Assembly: GCA_027214345.1 (NCBI GenBank)
Contig: JAPWHR010000001.1
Span: 434,001 to 498,000, forward strand
DNA length: 64,000 nt
Reading direction: 5' to 3'
Source: Comamonadaceae bacterium G21597-S1
Lineage (GTDB): Bacteria; Pseudomonadota; Gammaproteobacteria; Burkholderiales; Burkholderiaceae_C
Part shown: positions 8,749 to 17,271 of the stretch, piece by piece
Position numbering within the stretch: the stretch's first letter is position 1
Layout: each line of letters begins with the position of its first letter
Notes under the pieces: model-generated
What the model saw: the letters and a program-made list of their open reading frames with translations, nothing else
What the model was told of the DNA's origin: nothing
Database searches by the model: none
Position numbers and translations under genes: made by a program

Positions 8749-9303
8749 TCAGCCCAGCGTGATGCAGGCCATGGCGCCGCAGGCCTCGGGCAGGCGGCGC
8801 ACCCGCGTCCATGTCTCGCCGTCGAAGCCGAAGGCCTCGTCACGCGGCGTGCGGTTCTGCTCGATGAAGCCGCCGAAGGCGTACAGCCGCTCGCCCAGCG
8901 TGGCCACGCCGACATGGTTGGCGCCGCGGGGCAGCTGCGCCAGCTCCTGCCACTGGTTGCTGGCCGGGTCGTAGGCATGGTGGTAGGGGCGGTCGACCCG
9001 CTGCTCGGCGTAACCGCCCACGAGATGCATGCGGTTGCGGTACGCCACCGCCCAGGCCATCTCGGTGCGCGGGATCGGCAACGGAGCGAGCACGCGCCAG
9101 CCGCCTTGCTGCTGTGCCCGCGGCGCCGGGCTGTCGTACACCGCATGTTGGGCATGCAGGGCCGGCAGGTCGATTCTGCCGGGCTGGTTCAGCCGTTCGA
9201 ATTGGCCTTGGTGGTGGCCGTGGTGTTGCGCGCGCAGCAGGTGTGAGGCCCGCAGCGTGGCTGCGGCGGCGATGAGGCTTCGACGTGACAGGGTCCTGGC
9301 CAT
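8749..9303 (-). CDS. Kelch-repeat protein with Tat signal, apparently 3'-truncated
   Basis: 184 aa. A twin-arginine signal (SRRSLIAAAATL) is followed by Kelch blades: WRVLAPLPIPRTEMAWAV...VGGYAEQ, WQELAQLPRGANHVGVAT...FGGFIEQ, and the beginning of a third, WTRVRRLPEACGAMACI. The protein then stops at TGA 8749, in the middle of a blade. Kelch propellers normally need five to seven blades, so two and a half are unlikely to close. The frames downstream of the stop do not continue the repeat. I read it as a gene that lost its 3' part, possibly still expressed. ATG 9303 has AGGA upstream and begins 31 bp after the DnaJ-like stop. Confidence 0.7.
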   Translation of the reverse strand: MARTLSRRSLIAAAATLRASHLLRAQHHGHHQGQFERLNQPGRIDLPALHAQHAVYDSPAPRAQQQGGWRVLAPLPIPRTEMAWAVAYRNRMHLVGGYAEQRVDRPYHHAYDPASNQWQELAQLPRGANHVGVATLGERLYAFGGFIEQNRTPRDEAFGFDGETWTRVRRLPEACGAMACITLG

Positions 9304-9334
9304 GGGTGGACGTCCTGAAGGAATTGTCGGACGC

Positions 9335-10273
9335 TCAACCACCATCCTTGCCGGACGTCGTTGCCGCCAGTCGGTTCAGCAGCCGCTCCTGTTCGCGGCT
9401 GAGCTGCGTCGGAAACTTCGGCACCACGATCACCACCTGGTCGGCGTGCCTGCCGCCGGTGCGTGGCGGGAATCCCTGGCCGGCCAGGCGGTACATCACC
9501 TGGCCGCGTTGCAGGCCCAGCGCCTGCGCGCCGCGCAGCGTGGGAATGTCGATCGTGCGGTTGGCGACCCACGCAAAACCGTCAACCGGCAATTCGCAGC
9601 GCACGGTGCCGTCGTCCTCGCGCACCAGGCTGGCATGCGGCAGTACCTCCACGTGGATGTCATGTGCCACGGCCGATGCCCCGCGCTGCGGACCGACATG
9701 CAGCACGTCGCCGTCGTTCAGGTTGGCGGGCAGGCGTACCGACACGCGGTATCGCGCCACTTCGGTCTTGCCACGCCCGTCGCAGGCCTTGCAGGCCGGC
9801 TGGATCTTGCCGCTGCCGTCGCAGGCCGTACACGCCGTGGCGGCGCCGAACCAGCCGAACCAGGTGCGCTCATGGATCGTGCCCTGGCCCGCGCAGGCTT
9901 CGCAGTCCAGGGGCTTGCTGGCATGCCCGGTGCCCGAGCAGGACGGGCAGGTCTCGACGACGCTGCCTTGCAGCAGCTTGATGCAACCCGAGGCCACCTC
10001 CTCCAGCGTCAGCCGGACCCGGTGCTGCACGGTCCGTACGGCGCGCGGCGCCGGTTCGGCGCGGGCCGCGGGCTTGCGGCCGGCCGGCGCCTGGGCCGCG
10101 GCGCGGATCTGCTCCAGCGCCAGGTTGATGCGCTGCATGCGGGCCGAGGCCGTCGCATGGCCATTGCGATCCGGGTGCCAGCGTGACACCAGGGCGCGCC
10201 AGGCCGCCTTGGCCTGTGCCAGGTCGGCACCGGGCGGCAGGCCCAGTTCGGCATAGGCATCGTCGACGGTCAT
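9335..10273 (-). CDS. DnaJ-like co-chaperone lacking a G/F linker
   Basis: 312 aa from MTVDDAYAELGLP. The N-terminal J domain has the HPD triad (SRWHPDRNG) that stimulates Hsp70 ATPase. All four zinc-binding CxxCxGxG repeats follow: CPSCSGTG, CEACAGQG, CTACDGSG and CKACDGRG. After them come the two beta-rich substrate-binding domains (YRVSVRLPANLNDGD, ELPVDGFAWVANRTIDI). There is no Gly/Phe-rich linker; a short Ala/Pro/Arg stretch takes its place. At about 310 aa it is shorter than canonical DnaJ (about 375). It is probably an accessory J-protein, not the main dnaJ, since no dnaK/grpE is nearby. It heads the minus-strand series Kelch, cytochrome c, diguanylate cyclase. Confidence 0.9.
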   Translation of the reverse strand: MTVDDAYAELGLPPGADLAQAKAAWRALVSRWHPDRNGHATASARMQRINLALEQIRAAAQAPAGRKPAARAEPAPRAVRTVQHRVRLTLEEVASGCIKLLQGSVVETCPSCSGTGHASKPLDCEACAGQGTIHERTWFGWFGAATACTACDGSGKIQPACKACDGRGKTEVARYRVSVRLPANLNDGDVLHVGPQRGASAVAHDIHVEVLPHASLVREDDGTVRCELPVDGFAWVANRTIDIPTLRGAQALGLQRGQVMYRLAGQGFPPRTGGRHADQVVIVVPKFPTQLSREQERLLNRLAATTSGKDGG

Positions 10274-10371
10274 GGTTGCGCGGTGGTGGTCGGGGGCCGG
10301 TGGCGGCAAGGAAAAAGAAGGCTGCCCCGATTAGATCACCACCCGTGTCCGGTCGGCACAGCCCGCACGGC

Positions 10372-11349
10372 TCAAAACCACCGCAGCCGGCGCATGACGA
10401 TCACCTGCGCCAGCACCAGCAGGGCCAGGAAGCCGCTCACCGCCCAGAAGGCCCACGGCGTGTCGTGGGCGCCGGGCATGCCGTCGACGTTGATGCCCAG
10501 CAGTCCGGTGAAAAACCCCAGCGGCAGCATCACGGTCGCCACGATGGCCAGCATGTACATGTTCCGGTTCATGGATTCCGCGACCCGGTTGGCGACTTCG
10601 TCCTGGATCACCGCGGCGCGTTCGCGGATCGCGTCGAGGTCCTCGACGTAACGCATGGTGCGGTCCGATATCTCGCGCAACTGCGCCTTGTGGTGCGGGT
10701 CGAGCCAGGCCACGGTTTCGCCCAGGATACGGGCCATCGCCTCGCGCTGCGGCGCGAGGTAGCGCCGCAGGCTGATCGCCTGGCGCCGCAGCGCCGAGAG
10801 CCGGCTGCGGATCGCCTGGCGCTCGCCGGTCACGACCTGGTCCTCGAGTTCGTCCTGGGTCTCGTCCAGGGTTTCGATGACCGGCGCCACCCGGTTGACC
10901 AGCGCGCCCGCGATCTCGACCAGGAATGCGCCCGCATCGACCGGCCCGCGGCCCTTGGCGATGCGATCACGCAAGTCGTCGATCGCCATCAGGCGCCGGC
11001 CGCGGCAGGTCACGATGCGTTCGGGCTCGCACCACATCCGCAGCGAGACCATGTCGTCGGGGTCCGCCCCGGGATTGAGGTTGACGCCGCGCAGGTTGAC
11101 CAGCAGATTGCCGTCGCGCTCCAGCGCACGGGGCCGGGTTTCCTCTGCGAGCAGGCTTTCGGCCACCAGCGCATCGAGCCCGCTGTCACGCTGCAGCCAG
11201 CGCCGGGTGCGTTCGGCCGACCGGTTCAGGTGCACCCACAACAGGCCGTCGCCGGATTTCCAGGCTTGCACGTCCTCCCAGCCGACGGTGCGCCAGTGCC
11301 CGTCGTGCTCGCGCAGGTACGCGCATACCAGTCCGTCTTCTTCCGTCAT
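10372..11349 (-). CDS. CorA-family divalent metal transporter, ZntB-like
   Basis: 325 aa. The family layout is a large cytoplasmic N-terminal alpha/beta domain, long coiled helices (about 150-265), then two C-terminal membrane helices around NMYMLAIVATVMLPLGFFTG and the last 25 residues. The signature loop between the helices reads GINVDGMPG rather than the GMN of Mg2+-specific CorA; GIN/GVN is typical of the ZntB branch (zinc transport), hence the call. The basic tail RRLRWF is also usual. A strong ribosome-binding site AGGAGG lies six bases before ATG 11349. It forms a homopentameric inner-membrane channel in known members. Confidence 0.9.
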   Translation of the reverse strand: MTEEDGLVCAYLREHDGHWRTVGWEDVQAWKSGDGLLWVHLNRSAERTRRWLQRDSGLDALVAESLLAEETRPRALERDGNLLVNLRGVNLNPGADPDDMVSLRMWCEPERIVTCRGRRLMAIDDLRDRIAKGRGPVDAGAFLVEIAGALVNRVAPVIETLDETQDELEDQVVTGERQAIRSRLSALRRQAISLRRYLAPQREAMARILGETVAWLDPHHKAQLREISDRTMRYVEDLDAIRERAAVIQDEVANRVAESMNRNMYMLAIVATVMLPLGFFTGLLGINVDGMPGAHDTPWAFWAVSGFLALLVLAQVIVMRRLRWF

Positions 11350-11494
11350 GCCTGTCCTCCTGGTCCGGTGTCCTGTGTATCGGCAAGTTGCCGGGTGCGG
11401 GTCACCCGCGTGCATCGTACCCGCGGCGTCGATGCGACGGCGATCCGAAGCCTGGCGCGCTGTGGGGTTGGCTTGGTCTGCCTAGAATTTGTGC

Positions 11495-12280
11495 ATGTGC
11501 CAGACCTTCACATCGATGGCGGCAAGGATCGGCATCGGCGCCGCGATCGCGGCCTGCGCCCCGGCCTGGGCCGACCCGGCCGGTATCGACTGGCAGCCGG
11601 TCGGTGCGTTCGCCATCGCCCGTACCGAGACGACGGTGGGCCAGTTCGCGCGTTTCGTGGCTGCCACCGGAACCGTGACGCGTGCCGAGCAAGATGGCGG
11701 CGGCTCGGTCTACGAGGCGGGCTGGACGCAGAAACCCGGCTGGAACTGGCGAACCCCGTTCGGCGGCGGTCGCGCGGCGGGCGCCCGCGAGCCGGCGGTA
11801 CACGTGACCTGGGACGAGGCCCAGGCCTTCTGCAACTGGGCCGGTGGCCGCCTGCCGACCGACGCGCAATGGGTCTCGGCCGCGCATACCGAGCAACGCG
11901 CGAACCCGCCACCGACGTTCGAGCGCGCTCGCACCTACCCGTTCCCGACCGGGGCATCGCCCGCGGGCGCGCAATGCCTGGACGACTGCGGTGCGGCCGC
12001 ACAGGCGCGCGCCATTGCGCACGGAGCGCGACTGTCGCGCGGCCATGGTCATGCGGCGGTCGACGCCACGCCAGCGGGTGTCAACGGACTGCACGACATG
12101 GGTGGCAATGTCTGGGAATGGGTCGACGATCCGGTCGGGGCGACCGGCAATGGCGATCGCCTCACCCGCGGCGGTTCGTGGTGGTATGGGCAGGCGCAGA
12201 TGCGCGCCGGGCATCGGCAGTCCAAACCGGCGGACACACGCGTCGTGTACATTGGCTTTCGATGCGTGCGCGCGGATTGA
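11495..12280 (+). CDS. Exported formylglycine-generating-enzyme (SUMF1/EgtB fold) family protein
   Basis: 261 aa from ATG 11495; ATG 11516 is an alternative that gives a more compact signal peptide ending at APAWA. The SUMF1 C-type lectin-like fold is shown by FAIARTETTVGQFARFV, VTWDEAQAFCNWAGGRLPTDAQW, NVWEWVDDP, RGGSWW and the C-terminal GFRCVRAD. Catalytic formylglycine-generating enzymes need a specific Cys pair, which I cannot assign here, so this may be a structural or binding member. A TAGAAT hexamer at 11483-11488 could be a -10 element, giving a very short leader. It is followed 9 bp later by a rhomboid protease gene. Confidence 0.85.
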   Translation: MCQTFTSMAARIGIGAAIAACAPAWADPAGIDWQPVGAFAIARTETTVGQFARFVAATGTVTRAEQDGGGSVYEAGWTQKPGWNWRTPFGGGRAAGAREPAVHVTWDEAQAFCNWAGGRLPTDAQWVSAAHTEQRANPPPTFERARTYPFPTGASPAGAQCLDDCGAAAQARAIAHGARLSRGHGHAAVDATPAGVNGLHDMGGNVWEWVDDPVGATGNGDRLTRGGSWWYGQAQMRAGHRQSKPADTRVVYIGFRCVRAD

Positions 12281-12289
12281 GGTTTTTTG

Positions 12290-12880
12290 ATGCCCCCTGT
12301 CACCCAGGCCCTGTTGATCGTCAATGTGCTGGTGTTCTTCGTCGTCCAGCAACTGGGCCCGACCATCATCGTGCAGTTCGGCCTGTGGCCGTGGGCCACC
12401 GAACTGTTCCGGCCCTGGCAGGTCGTCAGTTATGCCTTCCTGCACGGCGGCCTGACCCACCTGGCATTCAACATGTTCGGCCTGTGGATGTTCGGCTCCG
12501 AACTCGAACGTGTCTGGGGCGCGCGCCGCATGCTGCAGTTCTATTTCGCCAGCGTGCTGGTGGCCGCCGCCGCGCAACTGATCGTGACCGGGGTGATGGG
12601 TTCCCAGGCCCCGACGGTGGGCGCCTCGGGCGGGCTGTTCGGTTTGCTGATCGGTTTTGCGATGGTGTTCCCGCGGCGCAAGATCACGCCGCTGATTCCG
12701 CCGATACCGATGCCTGCGCCGGTCTTCGTCGGGCTTTATGGCGCGATCGAACTCACGCTGGGTGTCACCGGTAGCGCCAGCGGCGTGGCGCATTTCGCGC
12801 ATCTGGGCGGGCTGCTGGGGGGCTGGCTGATGATGCGGTACTGGCGCGGGCAACCGCCGTTCGGGCGCAGCCGCCGCTGA
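12290..12880 (+). CDS. Rhomboid-family intramembrane serine protease
   Basis: 196 aa, a minimal six-helix rhomboid without a cytoplasmic N-terminal domain. The catalytic dyad is visible: Ser113 in GASGGLFG and His171 in HFAHLGGLLGG. The supporting motif HLAFNMFGLW (HxxxN) and the L1-loop sequence VWGARR are also present. It would cleave transmembrane helices in the inner membrane. GAGG seven bases upstream supports ATG 12290; an in-frame TTG at 12287 is less likely. It follows the SUMF1-like gene closely and is probably co-transcribed; no obvious substrate is encoded next to it. Confidence 0.95.
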   Translation: MPPVTQALLIVNVLVFFVVQQLGPTIIVQFGLWPWATELFRPWQVVSYAFLHGGLTHLAFNMFGLWMFGSELERVWGARRMLQFYFASVLVAAAAQLIVTGVMGSQAPTVGASGGLFGLLIGFAMVFPRRKITPLIPPIPMPAPVFVGLYGAIELTLGVTGSASGVAHFAHLGGLLGGWLMMRYWRGQPPFGRSRR

Positions 12881-12962
12881 TCGTCGTCCGGTATCCCGTC
12901 GCCGCCGTCAGCAGAACCGCGCGTCGGCCCATGCGCCGACCGGCACAAGCGAGCGGCTGGCA

Positions 12963-13751
12963 TCAGGGCAGCTTCTGGATCAGTCGACCCGAGAACAATA
13001 CCGGTCCGGTCGGCCCGCCGCTGCCGGGCACGCCGCCGCGCGGCTCCAGGCTGATCGCCAGCGCCGACGCATCGCGCATGTCGTCCTCCCCCGCGGCCAG
13101 GCGCAGCAGCGGAGATCGATCCAGCACCCCCAACGAACGCGGCCCGCCACCGGGCGGAATCGCCCACAATTGCAGCGAGCGGTCGGGTGATTCCCGGTAG
13201 TCGCCCACTCGCTGCAGCGTGAGGCGGCTGTTGCGCGGGTCGAAGGTGACCAGCATCGTGGCGTTCGACTGGTCGTCGTGCAGCACCGCCACGTAGGCAT
13301 CCTGTGGCACGGCCCGAAGTTGTGCCTGCAGCTTCGCGACCTGCGCGTTGCTGTGTTCGAGCCGTTGCCAACCAGCGGTCACGGACAACAGCGTGGCAAG
13401 GGCTCCAGCGGTTGCCGCACCGCGCCACCAGCCCAGCCGCTCCCACCAGCGGGGTGTCGCATCGATGGGGTCCGGCAACCCGGCCGCGGCAGCGCCGGTG
13501 GGCAAGGTGCCCTGCTGCTCCGCACGGACCATGCGATCGATACGTTGCCAGACCGCCGGGTCCGGTACCTGCTGCACCTGCAGTTCCGTCAGGCTGGCAA
13601 TGCGCGCCTGCCACAACATGGCCGCGGTGCGCACGGTCGGGCTCTCACGCGCCATCGATTCGAAACGCCGGCGCGCGCCGCCGCGCAGGCTGCCCAATGC
13701 ATGACTTGCCGCCAGCCGGTCCAGCAGATCGGGATGTCGATTCAGGTCCAT
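12963..13751 (-). CDS. Anti-sigma factor, RskA family
   Basis: 262 aa. The N-terminal region (about 1-90: HPDLLDRLAASHALGSL, FESMARESPTVR) is the cytoplasmic sigma-binding part with a helical ZAS-like arrangement. One membrane helix follows (about 108-125, WRGAATAGALATLLSV). The periplasmic C-terminal half has the RskA pattern YVAVLHDDQSNATMLVTF and RSLQLWAIPPGGGPRSLGVL. It should hold the adjacent ECF sigma factor inactive until a periplasmic signal triggers its release or proteolysis. It lies directly downstream of the sigma gene (10 bp), as is usual for such pairs. An intramembrane protease (rhomboid) is encoded just behind it, but involvement is speculative. Confidence 0.9.
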   Translation of the reverse strand: MDLNRHPDLLDRLAASHALGSLRGGARRRFESMARESPTVRTAAMLWQARIASLTELQVQQVPDPAVWQRIDRMVRAEQQGTLPTGAAAAGLPDPIDATPRWWERLGWWRGAATAGALATLLSVTAGWQRLEHSNAQVAKLQAQLRAVPQDAYVAVLHDDQSNATMLVTFDPRNSRLTLQRVGDYRESPDRSLQLWAIPPGGGPRSLGVLDRSPLLRLAAGEDDMRDASALAISLEPRGGVPGSGGPTGPVLFSGRLIQKLP

Positions 13752-13761
13752 GGCATGGGCC

Positions 13762-14325
13762 TCAGGCGAAACGCGCCATGCAGGTGCGCAGCTGTTCCAG
13801 CCCGCGCCGGATCCAGGTCTTGATGGTGCCCAGCGGCAGTTTGAGCTGTGCCGCCAGTTCGCCGTGGCTGAGGTCGCGCACATAGGCCAGGCTGACCACT
13901 TCACGTTGCCGGTTGTCCAACTGCTGCAGGCACTGATGCAGCGCCCACGCCTGTTCGCTGGCCTGCGCAGTGTCCAGCGGCGACGGCGCGTCGTCGGCCA
14001 GCCCATCGGCCATCAGATCGTCGATGGGTTGTGCCAGGTGGGTACGTTGACTGGCGCGTCGACGCAGGAAATCCAGCCCGCGGCTGCGCACGATCAGGCC
14101 CATCCAGGCCATCGGCGGGCTGAGCGAGGCCCGGAAGTCCGGCGCGGTGCGCCAGATCACCATGAACGCATCCTGCAGGACGTCCTCGGCCCAGCTGCGG
14201 TTGTCAACCACCCGCAGGGCCAGGCCGAACAGCTTCGGCGCGCACTGGTCGTACAGCAGCTTGAAGGCCGGAGCATCACGCCGGGCAATGCGATCGAGCA
14301 GGTCGATCAGGTCGGAGTCGCGCAT
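13762..14325 (-). CDS. ECF RNA polymerase sigma factor
   Basis: 187 aa from MRDSDLIDLLDRIA; ATG 14337 is possible, and the longer frame from 14598 is not credible. Region 2 is seen in FKLLYDQCAPKLFGLALRVV and AEDVLQDAFMVIWR. Region 4 is seen in LDNRQREVVSLAYVRDLSHG and LPLGTIKTWIRRGLEQLR. The protein directs RNA polymerase to an envelope-stress-type regulon and is controlled by the RskA-type anti-sigma factor downstream. It is divergent from the DUF3455/DUF4331 operon, a genomic pairing that suggests this operon is its main target. Confidence 0.95.
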   Translation of the reverse strand: MRDSDLIDLLDRIARRDAPAFKLLYDQCAPKLFGLALRVVDNRSWAEDVLQDAFMVIWRTAPDFRASLSPPMAWMGLIVRSRGLDFLRRRASQRTHLAQPIDDLMADGLADDAPSPLDTAQASEQAWALHQCLQQLDNRQREVVSLAYVRDLSHGELAAQLKLPLGTIKTWIRRGLEQLRTCMARFA

Positions 14326-14763
14326 GGGCGGGTGCATCGGGTGATTGTGCGGGAAATCGGAATGACGCGACGCCGCGCCCGGTGCCACCGGGACGGTCGG
14401 CGCGGGGCGATTTCCAGCCAACGGCGACCCTGGCCCGCGCCATCCAGGGCGCAGAAAGCTGTGACCGGCCGAGCCGCTCGGGATGGGTGTGTTGGAGTCG
14501 TGCATGGGTTTGTCGGTGGTGGATCGGCCGCGTGGGTACGCACGAAACCGTGTTCTGGATGTGGCATCGGCCTGAATCCGACCGGATGGCAGGGCCAATA
14601 CGGAGGTGAATCCGCCTGCTGCGTCGCTGCGTATTCACGGCATCGGACGAATGCCTCGTCCGATGGCGTCCCGAAGGGGCGCATCGTCCAGCACGAAGGC
14701 CGGTGCCATGCGTCCATGCGGACGGCGGGCCCGGTGATTGTCACTACCGACAGGAGCAAGCAC
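14326..14763. promoter_or_regulatory. Divergent region between the ECF sigma gene and the DUF3455/DUF4331 operon
   Basis: 438 bp without a recognisable gene. At 14607-14637 lies a near-perfect inverted repeat, TGAATCCGC and GCGTATTCA (8 of 9 pairs), 13 bp apart. Read on either strand it gives TGAAT(C/A)C, 16 bp, then CG(T/G)ATT. That spacing fits an ECF promoter and would serve both directions. The assignment is by position only; the sigma factor's real consensus is unknown. AGGAG at 14752-14756 is the ribosome-binding site for the next gene. Confidence 0.35.
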
Positions 14764-15312
14764 ATGCACGTTCGACTCGTCATCACCATCGCCGCCGTGG
14801 CGGCCGTTTCCGCCTGCGCCGGTCCCGCGCCGTCGATGGCGCCGTATTCGCAGGCGGGCCTGCCGGCCGCCATACAGGTGCCGGCTGGCCACATGGTCGC
14901 GATGCAGACCATGGCTGCCGGTGACATCACCTGGCAATGCCGCGCCAAGGCTGACATGCCTGGCCAGTTCGAGTGGGTGTTTGCCGGCCCGGATGCCGGA
15001 CTGAAGGATCGCAGCGGCAGGACGGTGGGCAAATATTACGGCCCGCCGGCGACGTGGGAGAGCGTCGATGGCTCACGCATCACCGGCAAGCAACTGGCCA
15101 TCGCGCCCGCGGGCAGCGGCAACATCCCGCTGCAGCTGGTCCAGGCCGATCCGGCCAAGGGCATGGGTGCGATGCAGGGCGTGAGCCACGTGCAACGTGT
15201 CAACACCCGCGGCGGAGTGGCGCCGGCTGCCGGTTGCAGCGCCGCCAGCCAGGGCGAGAAGCAGGTCGTGCGTTACACCGCCGACTATGTGTTCTGGCGC
15301 GCCGCCATGTAG
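14764..15312 (+). CDS. DUF3455 family lipoprotein
   Basis: 182 aa. The N-terminus is a lipoprotein signal (hydrophobic stretch, then AAVAAVSAC with Cys as the lipidation site), so it is probably membrane-anchored in the periplasm. The body matches the DUF3455 pattern: VPAGHMVAMQTMAAGDITWQ near the start, KYYGPPATWESVDGS, and the closing YTADYVFW. No enzymatic residues are evident. It is the first gene of the operon divergent from the ECF sigma factor and has AGGAG seven bases before its ATG. DUF3455 proteins are often found beside such sigma/anti-sigma pairs. Confidence 0.85.
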   Translation: MHVRLVITIAAVAAVSACAGPAPSMAPYSQAGLPAAIQVPAGHMVAMQTMAAGDITWQCRAKADMPGQFEWVFAGPDAGLKDRSGRTVGKYYGPPATWESVDGSRITGKQLAIAPAGSGNIPLQLVQADPAKGMGAMQGVSHVQRVNTRGGVAPAAGCSAASQGEKQVVRYTADYVFWRAAM

Positions 15313-15399
15313 GCCGCGGCGCAGGCACCGCGCGCAGCAGCCCTCGCGCCGTGCTGCGACGGCACGACGACGATCACCAGCACCACCCGGAGAACCACC

Positions 15400-16986
15400 A
15401 TGCCTTTCAGGAACCGCCCTCTCGCACACGCCTGTCTGCTGCTGCTCGCAGCCGGCAGCGCTTTCGCCTCCAGCCACCGCGAGGCCCCGTTCATCACGAC
15501 CAGTCCGAAAGTCGACGGGACCGACTTCTACCTGTTCCGCAGCTATGAAGGCGTAGCCGCCAATGGCAGCGGCGGTCGTTCGGACTACGTGACCCTGATC
15601 GCCAACTATCAGCCGCTGCAAGGGCCGTACGGCGGTCCGAACTATTTTTCGCTCGACCCGAATGCCCTTTACGAGATCCACATCGACAACGACGGCGACG
15701 CACGCGAGGACATCACCTTCCAGTTCCGTTTCCGCAACACCCTCAAGTCGATCCCGCTGACGATTGGTGGTGCCAGCGTGCCGATTCCGCTGATACAGGC
15801 TGGCGCGGTCGGCGGGCTCAACGCCGCCAACCTGAACGTCAACGAGACCTATACCGTCAACGTCATGCGCGGCGACCGGCGCAAGGGCTCTGCCACGGCG
15901 GTCACCAAGACCGGTGGCGGCGCGACGTTCGAAAAACCGGTGGACAACATCGGTACCAAGACGATCGCCGACTACCCCGCCTATGCGGCGCAGCACATCC
16001 ATGCCGTGACCATCCCGGGCTGTCCGGTGGGCAAGGACCAGGGCCGGGTGTTCGCCGGCCAGCGTGCCGAAGGTTTCGCGGTGAACCTCGGCACCATCTT
16101 CGACCTGGTCAATGCGCCGGCGGCATTCCTGCTCGACCCGGCCAACAAGGACGCGGCCGGCATGGGCGGCCAGCACGCCATCCAGAAGACCAATGTCACG
16201 ACCATGGCGCTGGAGGTGCACAAGGACTGTCTGACCGCCGGCGGTGAGCCGGTGATCGGTGGCTGGTCGACCGCCAGCCTGCGCCAGGGTCGTTTGCTCA
16301 ACGGCAAGCCGGGCACGGGCAACGACCAGGCCGAAAAGGCCGGCGGCGCGTGGACGCAGGTATCGCGCCTGGGCAATCCGCTGGTCAACGAGGTCGTGAT
16401 CGGGCTGCCCGACAAGGACAGGTTCAACGCGTCGCAACCCAGGGACGACGCGCAGTTCCTGACCTATGTGACCAACCCGACGCTGCCGGCGCTGCTGGGG
16501 GTGGTGCTGGGCGCCAACGTGGCGCCGATCAACCTGCCGCGGACCGACCTGGCCACCACCTTCCTGACCGGCATCACCGGCGTGAACAAACCGGCGGCGA
16601 ACCCGACGCCGTCCGAGATGTTGCGCCTGAACACGTCGATCGCACCGGTACCGTTCGCAATGCAGAACCGCCTCGGCGTGGCCGGCAACGCACTGGCTGC
16701 GGGGACCGACAACGCCGGCTTCCCGAACGGACGCCGACCCAAGGACGACGTGGTCGACATTGCGCTGGTGGCGATGCTCGGTGGCCTGTGCGTGATCAAC
16801 GGCGACGCCGACGCGCTCGGGCTCAACAGCGTGCCGGGCGTCCCTGGCGTGACGTCGATGTGCAAGGCCACCAGCGTGCCGCTGGGCGCGGGTTCGGCCA
16901 ACATCCACGACGCGGTGGACCAGGCAACGGTGCCGTTCCTGCCTGGTTTCCCGTATCTCAGTACCCCGAATCCGGGTGCGATGTGA
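15400..16986 (+). CDS. DUF4331 family exported protein
   Basis: 528 aa with a Sec signal (about 1-22, ending GSAFA). It then carries the strongly conserved DUF4331 opening SSHREAPFITTSPKVDGTDF. Other family-typical parts are NYFSLDPNALYEIHIDNDGD (acidic, possibly calcium-binding), AVTIPGCPVGKDQGRVF, NPLVNEVVIGLPDKD and the C-terminal FPYLSTPNPG. The biochemical role of the family is unknown; proteins with this domain are exported and occur beside HupE/UreJ-type membrane proteins, as here. It lies 87 bp after the DUF3455 gene, in the same operon. Confidence 0.9.
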   Translation: MPFRNRPLAHACLLLLAAGSAFASSHREAPFITTSPKVDGTDFYLFRSYEGVAANGSGGRSDYVTLIANYQPLQGPYGGPNYFSLDPNALYEIHIDNDGDAREDITFQFRFRNTLKSIPLTIGGASVPIPLIQAGAVGGLNAANLNVNETYTVNVMRGDRRKGSATAVTKTGGGATFEKPVDNIGTKTIADYPAYAAQHIHAVTIPGCPVGKDQGRVFAGQRAEGFAVNLGTIFDLVNAPAAFLLDPANKDAAGMGGQHAIQKTNVTTMALEVHKDCLTAGGEPVIGGWSTASLRQGRLLNGKPGTGNDQAEKAGGAWTQVSRLGNPLVNEVVIGLPDKDRFNASQPRDDAQFLTYVTNPTLPALLGVVLGANVAPINLPRTDLATTFLTGITGVNKPAANPTPSEMLRLNTSIAPVPFAMQNRLGVAGNALAAGTDNAGFPNGRRPKDDVVDIALVAMLGGLCVINGDADALGLNSVPGVPGVTSMCKATSVPLGAGSANIHDAVDQATVPFLPGFPYLSTPNPGAM

Positions 16987-17009
16987 ACTCGCCACGACAA
17001 GGAGCCACC

Positions 17010-17252
17010 ATGACGATACCCACCCGATGGATAGGACCCGTGGCGCTGGCCGCGGCACTGGGGCTGGCCGGATGTGGCGGCGGGGGTGGCGACGCGCCTG
17101 CCGCCGCGCCGCCGGATATCGCCCGGGACGTGAGCGCACTGGTCGATTTCATCTCGTCGCTGATCGCCGGCACGTCCGAGACCAGCGAACCGATCGACAT
17201 CGATGCGCTGACGCTGGCCGTGGACGACACGGCCGAACCCGCGCCGTTGTGA
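17010..17252 (+). CDS. Small lipoprotein of unknown function
   Basis: 80 aa. The lipobox is clear: a hydrophobic stretch VALAAALGLAG followed by Cys and a glycine-rich linker (CGGGGGDAP). The remainder is acidic and short (DIARDVSALVDFISSLIAGT), with no recognisable domain. AAGGAG (16999-17004) precedes ATG 17010. Its place between DUF4331 and the repeat protein, with 23 bp and 19 bp spacings, shows it belongs to the operon. Confidence 0.75.
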   Translation: MTIPTRWIGPVALAAALGLAGCGGGGGDAPAAAPPDIARDVSALVDFISSLIAGTSETSEPIDIDALTLAVDDTAEPAPL

Positions 17253-17271
17253 CGGCATCCAGGCGGGCGCG

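Noticed and set aside
8601-8750. Continuation of the Kelch repeat in another frame
   Set aside because: Frames after the stop give arginine- and proline-rich sequence with no Kelch GG or W spacing, so a simple frameshift does not explain the short protein.
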